DNA of 64,000 nucleotides. Source: Bradyrhizobium commune. Its GTDB lineage: Bacteria; Pseudomonadota; Alphaproteobacteria; Rhizobiales; Xanthobacteraceae. The stretch is from NCBI RefSeq assembly GCF_015624505.1, contig NZ_CP061379.1:5022001-5086000 (forward strand). Reading direction: 5' to 3'. Position numbers and translations under genes: made by a program. The notes under the pieces are model-generated. The model made no database searches, was not told the DNA's origin, and saw nothing but the letters and a program-made list of their open reading frames with translations. Shown piece by piece: positions 37,978 through 47,882 of this stretch (within the stretch, counting starts at the first letter, position 1; every line of letters begins with the position of its first letter).

Positions 37978-38385
37978 TCATCCCTTGCGAAGCGTCCATC
38001 GCTCCTGGGGCTCGTCAGCCCAACAGGCGCCAAGACCAAGCATCGTGATCCAGGTCTCCGCAAGCTTGCCGTCCTCGATACGATAGGCCTGCATACCGGC
38101 GCGGCTGCGCGTCTCGCCGGTCGTCTGATCCGGCCAGACAAAAGTGAAGCGGAACCACGCACGATCCGACGTGAAAGAGTGATCATAGACGACGACCCTG
38201 ATTCCAGGCCGGTCTGTGTGTACGGCCCGCAATTCTGCCGCGTATTCGTCTCGCGTCACGGACCGGTCGCCCTTCTCATCGTGACGAATGTAATGTGGTC
38301 CCACGCAGTCTGGGATCAGATCGTATTGGCCTTCATGCCAGACCCGTTCCCAACGATCGAAAAGAGCGCGCACATTGTCGGCCAT
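37978..38385 (-). CDS. SnoaL/NTF2-like protein
   Basis: A 135-residue cone-shaped NTF2-like fold, judged by MADNVRALFDRWERVWHEG at the N-terminus, PDCVGPHYIRHD, the RDEYAAELRAV helix and strand-like WFRFTFVW and MQAYRIEDGKLAETW. Members include polyketide cyclases, limonene epoxide hydrolases and many small-molecule binders, so no reaction can be assigned. It is probably monocistronic, read away from the divergent secreted-protein gene. Confidence 0.75.
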   Translation of the reverse strand: MADNVRALFDRWERVWHEGQYDLIPDCVGPHYIRHDEKGDRSVTRDEYAAELRAVHTDRPGIRVVVYDHSFTSDRAWFRFTFVWPDQTTGETRSRAGMQAYRIEDGKLAETWITMLGLGACWADEPQERWTLRKG

Positions 38386-38488
38386 GTCACCTCCAAAATT
38401 GAGATCCAGCTCGCGATTTTAGGCTACACTGCAAATCTCCTGCCGAAATGCAGACCTCACACCGAGAAATCTCGCGAGCCCCCGAAAG

Positions 38489-38917
38489 ATGCGAATGAAA
38501 AGCGCGACACTCCTTGCATTCAGTTTTGCACTTGCTGCGCTCTGGTCGCAGGACAGCGCGAGTGCACAGACTTCGGGCGCGCCGCCGGTTTCGCTTGCTC
38601 CTCCGTCGAGCAACGCTCCAAAGGTATCGCCACCTCAAGCAGGCACCAAAAATTCCAAACCCTCGGCAAGGCACAATGGCGAGCCGCCATCGGTGGCGAA
38701 CGACACCCTCCCGCCTCTGCCGCCGCCAAATGCGGCCACCGACTATGACGGCTTCAGTGTCGGCGCCGGCGAAGACAACGACACGCCCGATCAGACGCTG
38801 CCTGCCGCGAGGTCTCGCGCGGCAAAAGGCGCCAAGCCCAATCCGGATACAAATGGCGTCGATCAAGAGGATGAGGCGCTGAAACGCAAGCTGACGATCT
38901 GCAAGATCTGCAAGTAG
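38489..38917 (+). CDS. Secreted proline-rich protein of unknown function
   Basis: A 142-residue protein with a signal peptide (MRMKSATLLAFSFALAALWS, cleavage likely after ASA near residue 26). The mature chain is Pro/Ser/Ala-rich and probably disordered, ending in the unusual KRKLTICKICK with two Cys. A second in-frame ATG lies 6 nt downstream. No family is recognised. It is probably periplasmic or cell-surface associated. Confidence 0.65.
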   Translation: MRMKSATLLAFSFALAALWSQDSASAQTSGAPPVSLAPPSSNAPKVSPPQAGTKNSKPSARHNGEPPSVANDTLPPLPPPNAATDYDGFSVGAGEDNDTPDQTLPAARSRAAKGAKPNPDTNGVDQEDEALKRKLTICKICK

Positions 38918-39039
38918 AAGCCTCGCCGCATACCTGACCTACCACAACGCAGCGAGCCCGTGCTTTACGCATCGCCAAAATCCTGATCCTCTCTCATCAA
39001 TCAGCCGGATCAACCGGCCATGCCAGGGAGAGAGACGCC

Positions 39040-40674
39040 ATGAAGCTTGGCACCGCCATTGCGGAAATCATGCGGCGCGAGGGGATCGAGATCCTCTGCG
39101 GTTATCCCGTCAATCATCTGATCGAGCACGCGGCAAAAGCCGAGATCCGCCCCGTGATGGTGCGGCAGGAGCGCGTCGGCATCCATATGGCGGACGCGAT
39201 CTCGCGGGTGACGTCGGGACGCACGATCGGCGCGTTCTGCATGCAGCATGGGCCGGGCGCGGAGAACGCGATGGGCGGCGTCGCGCAATGCTTTGGCGAA
39301 TCCGTGCCTGTGCTGGTGCTGCCGATGGGCTATCAGCGCAGGCTTTCGCATATCGAGCCGAACTTCAATTCCAGCGAGGCGATGAAACCGTTCTCGAAAT
39401 CCTCCGAGCCGATCATTCTCGCCGCCGAGGTCGCCAACATCTTTCGACGCGCGTTTACAAAGCTGAAGAACGGCCGCGGCGGGCCGGTGATCGTGGAAAT
39501 TCCCGCCGACATGTGGAATGAGGAGGTGCCGGAGCCGCTGAACTACACGCCGGTGCTGCGCACCCGCTATGGCGCCGACCCCGTGCACGTGAAGGAAGCC
39601 GCCGCTATCCTCGTCACCGCCAAGCGGCCGGTGATCTATGCCGGCCAGGGCGTGCACTACGCGCAGGCGTGGCCGCAGCTCAAACGCCTCGCCGAGCGAC
39701 TGGCCATTCCCGTCACCACCAGCCTCGGCGGCAAGTCGTCGTTTCCGGAAACGCATCCGCTGTCGCTCGGCTCCGGCGGCCTCGCAGTGCCGCGCGCGGT
39801 ACCGATGTTTCTTGGCGAGGCCGACGTCATCTTCGGCATCGGCTGCTCCTTCACCGAGACCAGCTTTGGCATCGCCATGCCGAAGGGCAAGACCATCATT
39901 CATTCGACGCTCGATCCGAGCCATCTCAACAAGGACGTCGAGACGAAGATCGGCCTGGTCGGCGATGCCGGGCTCGTGCTCGATGCGCTGCTGGAGGAGA
40001 TCGGCAAAACCGTCACGTCTGATCGCGATGCCTCCGCGGTCGCCGCCGAGATTGCCGCGTCCCACAAGGAATGGCTTGCCAAGTGGATGCCAAAACTCAC
40101 CAGCAATGATGCGCCGCTCAATCCTTATCGTGTGCTGTGGGACCTCCAGAACACCGTCGACATCAACAACACCATCATCACCCATGATGCCGGCAGCCCG
40201 CGCGACCAGATCTCGCCGTTCTGGAGGGCGGTCGAGCCGCTGTCCTATCTCGGTTGGGGCAAGACGACACAGCTCGGCTATGGCCTGGGGCTTGCGATGG
40301 GCGCAAAACTCGCAAAGCCCGACAAGCTCTGCATCAATGTCTGGGGCGATGCGGCGATCGGCTTCACGGGAATGGATTTCGAGACCGCGGTGCGCGAGCG
40401 CATCCCGATCCTATCGATCCTGCTCAACAATTTCTCGATGGCGATCGAGTTGAAGGTGATGCCGATCTCGACCGAAAAGTATCGCTCGACCGACATTTCC
40501 GGCGACTATGCCGCGATGGCGCGCGCCTTCGGCGGCTATGGCGAGCGGGTGACGAGGCCGGAGGACATCGTGCCCGCGATCAAGCGCGGCATCCAGAAGA
40601 CCAAAGAGGGCACGCCGGTGCTGCTGGAGTTCATCACCAGCAAGGAAACCGAGGTCTCGCGGCCGGGGACCTGA
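39040..40674 (+). CDS. Thiamine-diphosphate-dependent enzyme (acetolactate-synthase-like)
   Basis: A 544-residue three-domain ThDP enzyme. It has the N-terminal pyrimidine domain with catalytic Glu44 (MVRQERVGIHMADA), the middle Rossmann-like domain (KRPVIYAGQGVHYAQA) and the C-terminal PP domain with the Mg-ThDP motif GDAAIGFTGMDFETA running to LLNN. The family includes acetolactate synthase, benzoylformate decarboxylase and oxalyl-CoA decarboxylase. The substrate cannot be read from sequence; with no ilvH-like small subunit beside it, a biosynthetic acetolactate synthase is less likely. GGGAGAGA precedes the ATG. Confidence 0.85.
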   Translation: MKLGTAIAEIMRREGIEILCGYPVNHLIEHAAKAEIRPVMVRQERVGIHMADAISRVTSGRTIGAFCMQHGPGAENAMGGVAQCFGESVPVLVLPMGYQRRLSHIEPNFNSSEAMKPFSKSSEPIILAAEVANIFRRAFTKLKNGRGGPVIVEIPADMWNEEVPEPLNYTPVLRTRYGADPVHVKEAAAILVTAKRPVIYAGQGVHYAQAWPQLKRLAERLAIPVTTSLGGKSSFPETHPLSLGSGGLAVPRAVPMFLGEADVIFGIGCSFTETSFGIAMPKGKTIIHSTLDPSHLNKDVETKIGLVGDAGLVLDALLEEIGKTVTSDRDASAVAAEIAASHKEWLAKWMPKLTSNDAPLNPYRVLWDLQNTVDINNTIITHDAGSPRDQISPFWRAVEPLSYLGWGKTTQLGYGLGLAMGAKLAKPDKLCINVWGDAAIGFTGMDFETAVRERIPILSILLNNFSMAIELKVMPISTEKYRSTDISGDYAAMARAFGGYGERVTRPEDIVPAIKRGIQKTKEGTPVLLEFITSKETEVSRPGT

Positions 40675-40710
40675 GCGGCCCCCAGAGGATAGCGGGCGGA
40701 AGGTGCTTTC

Positions 40711-42411
40711 ATGAATCTGGCGCGGCTCATTCGGCGTCAACTCCTTTCGCTGTCCGGCGTCGGCCTCATGCTGGGCGCGCTGTTTTTCGCGGCCGCGCTG
40801 ACGCCGACGCTGGTCCCGCGCAGCTATCTCACGCAAGGTGTCCTCACCGGCGGCTGCTTTGCGATCGGCTACCTCGCCGGTGTGCTGTGGCGCCGGCTGT
40901 GGCACTATCTCGAGCTGCCCGAGCCTTCAGCACGCGCGAGATCGATGGCGAATGCACTTGCCGCCGTCGTCTGCCTGCTCGTCGTCATCGTCTTCCTCTG
41001 GCGTACCGCCGAATGGCAGAACTCGATCCGCGCCGTGATGAAGATGGCGCCGGTCGAGACGGCGCATCCGTTCAAGGTCTGTGTCATCGCGCTAGTCTCG
41101 TTCGTCGTGCTGCTGGTGCTGGGGCGGCTGTTCGCTCTTGTCGCCCGCTTCCTCGCAACGCGCACACGGCGCGTCATTCCGCGGAAGGTCGCGAACGTCC
41201 TCGGCGTACTGGCTGCAGGCCTGCTGTTCTGGTCGATCGCCAGCAATGTCCTGATCCGCACGGCGTTCAACGCGCTCGACTCCTCCTTCCGCGAGCTCGA
41301 TGTTCTGCTCGAGCCCGAGCGGCCGCAGCCGACCGCGTCCGACCGGACGGGAAGCCAGGCGTCGCTGGTGAAGTGGAAAGAGCTCGGGCGCATGGGCCGC
41401 CGCTTCATTGCCTCAGGCCCGACCGCAGCCGAGATCGGCGCCGTCACAGGACGGCCCGCCCGCGACCCCGTGCGGGTCTATGTGGGCCTCGCCAGCCGCG
41501 ACACGGCGCAGGCGCGCGCCCGGCTTGCGCTCGACGAGCTCAAGCGCCAGCACGGTTTTGACCGCAAAGTCCTGATCGTGATCACACCGACCGGCACCGG
41601 CTGGATCGATCCGTCCGCGATGGATACGGTCGAATATCTCCACCATGGCGACGTCGCGAGCGTCGCGATGCAGTATTCCTATCTCAACAGCCCGCTGTCG
41701 CTGCTGTTTCAGCCCGAATACGGCGCAGAGGCGGCGCGCGCGTTGTTTGCGGAGATCTACGGCTACTGGACGACGCTGCCGAACGACAGACGGCCAAAAC
41801 TGTATTTGCACGGGCTCAGTCTCGGCGCGCTGAACTCGGAAAAATCCGCCGAGCTGTTCGAGACGATCGGCGATCCAATCGCCGGCGCGCTGTGGAGCGG
41901 GCCGCCGTTCGAGAGCCGCAACTGGCGCTCGATCACCGCGAACCGCAATCCGGGATCGCCGGCCTGGCTTCCCGAATTCCGCGACGGCCGCTTCGTGCGC
42001 TTCATGAACCAGAACGGGCCGACGGTATCTCCAGATGCGCCCTGGGGCCCAATGCGCGTCGTCTATCTGCAATATGCCAGCGACGCGATCACCTTCTTCG
42101 CCTATCGCGACGCCTATCAGGCCCCGGCCTGGATGACGGCGCCACGCGGGCCGGACGTGTCGCCGGAGCTGCGATGGTATCCCGTCGTCACGATGCTGCA
42201 GCTCGCGCTCGACATGGCGGTTGCGACCAATACGCCGATGGGCTTTGGCCATGTCTACGCGCCCGAGCACTATGTCGATGGCTGGGTCGCGGTGACCGAT
42301 GTCCATGACTGGTCTGCCGAGGCGCTAGCGCGACTCAGGGAGCAGCTTGCGACGAAGGCGCGGAAGGCGAACACAGGCGATGCCGACGACGATCCAGACC
42401 GCGGCGGCTAG
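40711..42411 (+). CDS. Membrane alpha/beta hydrolase
   Basis: A 566-residue protein with four to five N-terminal membrane helices in the first 190 residues (for example LSLSGVGLMLGALFFAAAL and VCVIALVSFVVLLVLG). A large globular hydrolase domain follows, with nucleophile motif LYLHGLSLGALNS (GxSxG). This layout is that of the Abhydrolase_9 family of membrane-bound hydrolases. The substrate is unknown; a lipid or peptidoglycan-linked ester is plausible. It starts 36 bp after the ThDP enzyme and may share its transcript. It converges with the MFS exporter, 6 bp between stops. Confidence 0.82.
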   Translation: MNLARLIRRQLLSLSGVGLMLGALFFAAALTPTLVPRSYLTQGVLTGGCFAIGYLAGVLWRRLWHYLELPEPSARARSMANALAAVVCLLVVIVFLWRTAEWQNSIRAVMKMAPVETAHPFKVCVIALVSFVVLLVLGRLFALVARFLATRTRRVIPRKVANVLGVLAAGLLFWSIASNVLIRTAFNALDSSFRELDVLLEPERPQPTASDRTGSQASLVKWKELGRMGRRFIASGPTAAEIGAVTGRPARDPVRVYVGLASRDTAQARARLALDELKRQHGFDRKVLIVITPTGTGWIDPSAMDTVEYLHHGDVASVAMQYSYLNSPLSLLFQPEYGAEAARALFAEIYGYWTTLPNDRRPKLYLHGLSLGALNSEKSAELFETIGDPIAGALWSGPPFESRNWRSITANRNPGSPAWLPEFRDGRFVRFMNQNGPTVSPDAPWGPMRVVYLQYASDAITFFAYRDAYQAPAWMTAPRGPDVSPELRWYPVVTMLQLALDMAVATNTPMGFGHVYAPEHYVDGWVAVTDVHDWSAEALARLREQLATKARKANTGDADDDPDRGG

Positions 42412-42417
42412 CGGTCG

Positions 42418-44007
42418 CTACTCCGCCATCTCGACCGGCTGCGTGACGGACGGACCGGCCAGCGGCCGTTCCTCCATCATGATCAGGCAGAGCGAGGCGG
42501 TGGTCATCAACGCGGTGGCGGCGCCAAAGACGTAGCGGAACGCATGCCGCATATCTTCGACCGGGATCGCCGGGATGGCGCCGGCAGCATGATGTTCACC
42601 GGCGAGCGGAATGTCGGCACCGAGCGCGATCAGCAGGATCGCGGCAAACGCTGCGACCATGAACGAAGACATCAGCGAGCGGAAGAAGTTCATCGCCCCG
42701 GTGATGGTGCCGACCTGCGGACGCGCGACCGAGTTCTGGAGCGAGACCACGCAGACCGGGAAGGTCGTGCCGAGGCCGAGCGCGAACGCGGCCATCAGCG
42801 TCAACAGCCCCCATAGCGGCAAGGCCGTCAGCGTGAGGCCGAGCGCGCAGATCGCGGCCCAGGATGTGCCGACAATGGCGACGCGCTTGTAATGCTTGGC
42901 GCGCGCCATGGTGCGGCCGGCGATGGCCGCACCTATGGTCGAGACCGCCGCAAGCGGAATAAGCGCAAGCCCCGCCTCGCTGGCGGTGAGGTGGTAGACC
43001 GACTCATAGTAGAGCGGCAGCTGCACGGTAAGGCCGGTCATCGCTCCGAGCGCGCAGCCACCGGCGGTCAGCGCGAACGGCGCGACCGAGCCCGAGAGCA
43101 GCGGCAGCGGCAGGAACGGCTCGTCGGCGCGGCGCGCGTGCCATACGAAGGCAACGACGAGCGCGACGGCGGCGCCCACCATCGACAGCACGGTCGGCGA
43201 CAGCCATTTGTAGCGCGTGCCGCCCCAGGTCAGCACCAGCATGAAGACGACGGCAGAGGCCATCAGCAGCACGCCGCCGAGCCAGTCGACCTTGCGCTTG
43301 CGGTGGAACACTGGGATCTTCTTCATCTTCGGCAACAGCAGCGCAAGTGCTGCGGCGGTGAGCGGAAGGTTGATCCAGAAGATCATCGACCAGTGCAGAT
43401 GCTCGGCGAACACGCCGCCGATCACCGGGCCGAGAATGCCGCCGACCATCCACACACTGGAGAAATAGGCCTGGTACTGGCCGCGCTCGCGCGCGCTCAC
43501 GACATCGGAGATCACGGTCTGCACCACCGGCATGATGCCGCCGCCGCCGAGGCCCTGAAGGCCGCGCGCGAGAATCAGCATCGGCATGCTCGGCGCGACC
43601 GCGCACAGCACCGAGCCCGCGACGAACAGGCTCAGCGAGACGATGATCATGACCTTGCGGCCATAGATGTCGCTCAGCGTCCCGAACACCGGCGCGACCG
43701 CGGTCGAGGCGAGCAGATAAGCGGTGATCACCCAGGACAGGTTCGAGACATCCTGGAACTGGCGTCCGATGGTCGGCAGCGCAGTGGCGACGATGGTCTG
43801 GTCGAGCGCGGCCAAAAACATCGTCAGCATCAGGCTGATCACGATGGTCCGCACCTCGTCCTTCGACAATGGCGCGGGCGGCGCGAGGGAGGGAGCGTCA
43901 TCGACGCTCATGACCTCGCCCGGAAGGCGGGTCAATTCCTCGGCGATGTCATCGGGCAAAGTCTGGATATCGGCAGTTTGGCTGCTCTGCCGTGCGATCT
44001 TGTTCAT
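42418..44007 (-). CDS. MFS drug-type exporter, DHA2 (14-helix) family
   Basis: A 529-residue transporter. After a polar N-terminus of about 50 residues come 14 hydrophobic segments. Family motifs are seen: LAALDQTIVATALPTIGRQF (motif D1 region), GTLSDIYGRKVMI (motif A) and RGLQGLGGGGIMPVVQTVISD (motif C-type). This is the EmrB/QacA pattern of proton-driven multidrug or solute efflux. No membrane-fusion partner gene is adjacent. The substrate is unknown. Confidence 0.9.
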   Translation of the reverse strand: MNKIARQSSQTADIQTLPDDIAEELTRLPGEVMSVDDAPSLAPPAPLSKDEVRTIVISLMLTMFLAALDQTIVATALPTIGRQFQDVSNLSWVITAYLLASTAVAPVFGTLSDIYGRKVMIIVSLSLFVAGSVLCAVAPSMPMLILARGLQGLGGGGIMPVVQTVISDVVSARERGQYQAYFSSVWMVGGILGPVIGGVFAEHLHWSMIFWINLPLTAAALALLLPKMKKIPVFHRKRKVDWLGGVLLMASAVVFMLVLTWGGTRYKWLSPTVLSMVGAAVALVVAFVWHARRADEPFLPLPLLSGSVAPFALTAGGCALGAMTGLTVQLPLYYESVYHLTASEAGLALIPLAAVSTIGAAIAGRTMARAKHYKRVAIVGTSWAAICALGLTLTALPLWGLLTLMAAFALGLGTTFPVCVVSLQNSVARPQVGTITGAMNFFRSLMSSFMVAAFAAILLIALGADIPLAGEHHAAGAIPAIPVEDMRHAFRYVFGAATALMTTASLCLIMMEERPLAGPSVTQPVEMAE

Positions 44008-44192
44008 TTCGGGCGTGTCAGACGTCGTCTTGGTTGCGGCGCAAAGCCGCGAAGGATTCGTTCTATAAACCCAATCTAGACAGCAAACTTCTTCTCAGGC
44101 AGGCACCGCGGCGCATGGGTGCATCCCGCCGCGGGGTCATCCCGAAGACGTGATCTGAGAGTGCGGGCGGATCAGTCCCGATCAGTCCGTTT

Positions 44193-44708
44193 TCAATCCT
44201 TGGGACGGCGCTTCAGGCGTGCCCGCTTCGGCAGCTGCCCCGGCCATTGCACGATGTGGTGCTCGAGCTCCTCGTCCGGGATGTCCCGCTCGCTGCCCTC
44301 GACCCGGCCGCGTACGGAGACGCCGGCCTCGTGCACGGTGTTGGGATCGCCGGAGACCAAGGGATGCCACCAATAGAGGTCTCTGCCCTCGGCGACGAGC
44401 TTGTAGCCGCAGCTCGGCGGCAGCCAGTTCAGGGTCCGGACATTGGCGGGCGTCAGGCGGACGCAGTCCGGAACCTTGTCGGAGCGATTCGGGTAGTCCT
44501 TGCAGGCGCAGCTCGCCCCATCGAGCAGCTTGCAGCCGACATGGGTGAAATAGATGTCGCCGGTATCCTCATCTTCGAGCTTGTTCAGACAGCAGCGGCC
44601 ACAGCCGTCGCACAGGCTCTCCCATTCGGCGTCCGACATCTCTTCCAACGTCTTGGTTTTCCAGAAGAATCCATCCTGGTCTGAGGGGCGTTTGGGAGCT
44701 GCGGTCAT
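44193..44708 (-). CDS. YcgN-family cysteine cluster protein (UPF0260)
   Basis: A 171-residue cytoplasmic protein with the defining [29 protein letters not shown] segment near residue 15 onward (cited as the family's signature region), further Cys in [17 protein letters not shown] and [14 protein letters not shown]. The Cys pattern could bind zinc or an iron-sulfur cluster. The start at 44708 matches the E. coli family length; an upstream ATG at 44747 is possible. The biochemical role is unknown. Confidence 0.9.
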   Translation of the reverse strand: MTAAPKRPSDQDGFFWKTKTLEEMSDAEWESLCDGCGRCCLNKLEDEDTGDIYFTHVGCKLLDGASCACKDYPNRSDKVPDCVRLTPANVRTLNWLPPSCGYKLVAEGRDLYWWHPLVSGDPNTVHEAGVSVRGRVEGSERDIPDEELEHHIVQWPGQLPKRARLKRRPKD

Positions 44709-45000
44709 GCGTTCGACACGTCTCGAAAGAGCTACGGCTGATGTCATCTACGGCGGGCCTGATGGCGCTGCAAGCAACGCCCTGACAAGGCCCGTAATGA
44801 ACCGGGGTTCAATTAGGTCTGTTGTTCAAAATGGCGAGCCTGACCATTGGTTTATAGTCCCCACTCGGCTAGAAGAACAGCAAGTCCCCAACGGTCGCGC
44901 GCCGGGCGCCTTGGGTTTGCCGCAACATTCCCGCAAGACGTCTCGGTGCCGCCCCGGCCGGGTGCTTGAACGCTTTCGAACCGAGCCTCAAGGGTTCTAG

Positions 45001-47295
45001 GTGGTCCAGAACACACCATCCAACTGGAAGAGCCGCGTCCGGAATTTCTTTCTGGACCTCGACGCGCGCATCGACTCCTCGCTGTTCTCGTCGGCCAAGG
45101 GCATCCGCGAGCTCTACGAGCGCTACTCGACCTTCATGGATCGCTTCTATGTGGGGCGGTGGAAGCGCTGGGTGTTCATCGAGCCGCTGTCGGAGGCTGC
45201 GACCATCGGACTCGGCGGCCTGGTGCTGCTGCTGACGCTTGCGATCCCCGCCTTCCGCGAGACCGCGGACGAGGACTGGCTGAAGAAGTCCGACCTCGCG
45301 GTGACCTTCCTCGACCGTTACGGCAATCCGATCGGCAGCCGCGGCATCAAGCACAACGACTCGATCCCGCTGGAAGATTTTCCGGACGTGCTGATCAAGG
45401 CGACGCTTGCGACCGAAGACCGCCGCTTCTACGACCATTTCGGCATCGACATCGCCGGCACCGCCCGCGCGCTCGTCACCAACGCGCAGGCCGGCGGCGT
45501 TCGCCAGGGCGGCTCCTCGATCACGCAACAGCTCGCGAAAAACCTGTTCCTGAGCAACGAGCGCACCATCGAGCGCAAGATCAACGAGGCCTTCCTCGCG
45601 GTCTGGCTGGAATGGCGTCTCACCAAGAACGAGATTTTAAAACTCTATCTCGACCGCGCCTATATGGGCGGCGGCACTTTTGGCGTCGACGGCGCGGCGC
45701 ATTTCTACTTCAACAAATCCGCGCGCGACGTGACCTTGGCCGAAGCCGCCATGCTCGCCGGCCTGTTCAAGGCGCCGACCAAATACGCGCCGCACATCAA
45801 CCTGCCCGCCGCGCGTGCCCGCGCCAACGTCGTGCTCGACAATCTCGTCGACGCCGGCTTCATGACCGAGGGCCAGGTGTTCGGCGCCCGCCGCAACCCG
45901 GCCTTCGCCGTCGACCGCCGCGACGAGGCTTCGCCGAACTATTATCTCGACTACGCCTTCGACGAGATGCGCAAGCTGGTCGACACCTTCCCGAAATCCT
46001 ACACCGAGCGCGTCTTCGTGGTGCGGCTTGCGATCGACACCAATGTGCAGAAGGCCGCGGAAGACGCGATCGAGAACCAGCTGCGCCAGTTCGGCCGCGA
46101 CTATCACGCCACCCAAGCCGCGACCGTCGTGTCCGATCTCGACGGCGGCATCCGCGCCATGGTCGGCGGCCGCGATTACGGCGCGAGCCAGTTCAACCGC
46201 GCGGTCGACGCCTATCGCCAGCCCGGCTCGTCGTTCAAGCCCTACGTCTACACCACCGCGCTCTTGAACGGTTTCACGCCGAACTCGGTCGTGGTCGACG
46301 GCCCGGTCTGCATCGGCAATTGGTGTCCGCAGAACTATGGCCATTCCTATTCCGGCGCGGTGACGCTGACGCAGGCGATCACGCGCTCGATCAACGTCGT
46401 GCCGGTCAAGCTGTCGATCGCGATCGGCCAGAAGGAGCAGCCGAAGGCGCCGAACCCGGCCAAGATCGGCCGCGCCAAGATCGTCGAGGTCGCGCGCCGC
46501 TTCGGCATCAAGGCTCCCCTGCCCGACACGCCGTCGCTGCCGATCGGCTCGGACGAAGTCACCGTGATCGAGCATGCGGTGGCCTATGCGACGTTCCCGA
46601 ACCGCGGCAAATCGGTGACGCCGCATTCGGTGCTGGAGGTGCGCACCGGCGCCGGCGATCTGGTCTGGCGCTGGGACCGCGACGGACCGAAGCCGCGGCA
46701 GGCCATTCCTGCCAACATCGCCGCCGACATGGCCGGCATGATGAGCCACGTCGTCAGCGAAGGCACCGCGCGCCGCGCCGCGCTCGACGGCATTCCGACC
46801 GCGGGCAAGACCGGCACGACGAATGCTTATCGCGACGCCTGGTTCGTCGGCTACACCGGCAATTTCACCTGCGCGGTCTGGTACGGCAATGACGACTATT
46901 CGCCGACCAACCGCATGACCGGCGGCTCGCTGCCGGCGCAGACCTGGCACGACATCATGGTCGCGGCGCATCAGGGCGTCGAGGTGCGGGAGATCGCCGG
47001 CATCGGCATGGGCCAGAAGCTGCCACCTGAACGCGTTGCCAACGCGCAGGCCAATGCGGCACCGAAGGTGCTGGAGACCAAGCCCGGTCCGCCGCCCGTG
47101 CTGACCAAGCGCGGTGCCGACATTCTGGTGCGCGTCGAGAAGCTGCTTGATGACGCCGCCAAGACCGCGACCAAGTCGGCCACCGACGACACGACGAAGC
47201 CGGCCAAGCCGGCCTCGGCGTCGAGCGCGCTCGCCTTCCCGCAGAACTACGCGGCGGAAGACAACGCGAACGCATCCACCCCGCGCAAGAACTGA
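45001..47295 (+). CDS. Class A penicillin-binding protein (bifunctional peptidoglycan synthase)
   Basis: A 764-residue inner-membrane enzyme that polymerises and cross-links peptidoglycan. The GTG at 45001 has AGGG about 6 nt upstream. One helix lies at about residues 65-82. The glycosyltransferase-51 domain has catalytic Glu139 (LATEDRRFYDHFG) and QGGSSITQQLAKNLFLS. The transpeptidase has Ser410 in GSSFKP, SxN as RSINVVP and Lys603 in GKTGTTNAYRD. A Pro/Ala/Lys/Thr-rich tail of about 70 residues ends it. The family is PBP1a/PbpC-like; the paralogue cannot be fixed. It leads a short cluster with the DUF1214/DUF1254 genes. Confidence 0.93.
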   Translation: MVQNTPSNWKSRVRNFFLDLDARIDSSLFSSAKGIRELYERYSTFMDRFYVGRWKRWVFIEPLSEAATIGLGGLVLLLTLAIPAFRETADEDWLKKSDLAVTFLDRYGNPIGSRGIKHNDSIPLEDFPDVLIKATLATEDRRFYDHFGIDIAGTARALVTNAQAGGVRQGGSSITQQLAKNLFLSNERTIERKINEAFLAVWLEWRLTKNEILKLYLDRAYMGGGTFGVDGAAHFYFNKSARDVTLAEAAMLAGLFKAPTKYAPHINLPAARARANVVLDNLVDAGFMTEGQVFGARRNPAFAVDRRDEASPNYYLDYAFDEMRKLVDTFPKSYTERVFVVRLAIDTNVQKAAEDAIENQLRQFGRDYHATQAATVVSDLDGGIRAMVGGRDYGASQFNRAVDAYRQPGSSFKPYVYTTALLNGFTPNSVVVDGPVCIGNWCPQNYGHSYSGAVTLTQAITRSINVVPVKLSIAIGQKEQPKAPNPAKIGRAKIVEVARRFGIKAPLPDTPSLPIGSDEVTVIEHAVAYATFPNRGKSVTPHSVLEVRTGAGDLVWRWDRDGPKPRQAIPANIAADMAGMMSHVVSEGTARRAALDGIPTAGKTGTTNAYRDAWFVGYTGNFTCAVWYGNDDYSPTNRMTGGSLPAQTWHDIMVAAHQGVEVREIAGIGMGQKLPPERVANAQANAAPKVLETKPGPPPVLTKRGADILVRVEKLLDDAAKTATKSATDDTTKPAKPASASSALAFPQNYAAEDNANASTPRKN

Positions 47296-47303
47296 CAAGA
47301 CCC

Positions 47304-47882
47304 GTGCGGCTGATCCTGATCACATTGACGGCTCTGTTGCTCGCGGGCGTGGTCGGCGTCGGCGCGACCTGGATGACGACGACGCGCGGCACCGAGATCG
47401 GCGCGCTGACCATCGGCCCCTGGACGGCGCGCCCGCGCACCGGCACCGCCGACGTCGATCCCTATTCGCGCGCCACCATCGTGCGCAACGGCGAGCTGCC
47501 GATCGGCACCGGCGACGGCGTCGCCTTCACCGCGACCGCCGACGACAAGAAGAAGGCGCTCGACGGCCGCTGCGACGTGGTGGTCTCCGGCGTGACGCCG
47601 CCGGCGCGGTTCTGGACGCTGACGCTCTACGACCGCAAGGGCCATCTCGTCGCCAACTCGCTGCAACGCTACGGCTTCACCAGCCAGGAGATCATCCGCC
47701 AGTCCGACGGCACGTTCGAGATCCGCATCGCATCGCGCTCGCGCGCCGGCAACTGGCTGCCGACCGGCGGCATCGAGCGCTACGCGCTGATGCTGCGGCT
47801 CTACGACACCCCTGTCGGCGTTGCGACGCGCACCCAGCGCGACGCGCCGATGCCCACGATCTCGACGGTGGGCTGCTCATGA
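47304..47882 (+). CDS. DUF1214-family protein
   Basis: A 192-residue protein with one N-terminal helix or signal anchor (MRLILITLTALLLAGVVGVG) and a beta-rich body with DPYSRATIVRNGELPIG, FWTLTLYDRKGHLVANSLQRYG and a final YALMLRLYDTP, the DUF1214 signature. It starts with GTG 8 bp after the penicillin-binding protein gene and overlaps the next gene by 4 nt. Probably periplasmic. The function of the family is unknown. Confidence 0.82.
   Translation: MRLILITLTALLLAGVVGVGATWMTTTRGTEIGALTIGPWTARPRTGTADVDPYSRATIVRNGELPIGTGDGVAFTATADDKKKALDGRCDVVVSGVTPPARFWTLTLYDRKGHLVANSLQRYGFTSQEIIRQSDGTFEIRIASRSRAGNWLPTGGIERYALMLRLYDTPVGVATRTQRDAPMPTISTVGCS

Noticed and set aside
45637..47298. 553-codon minus-strand frame opposite the penicillin-binding protein
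   Set aside because: Antisense shadow with no family features.
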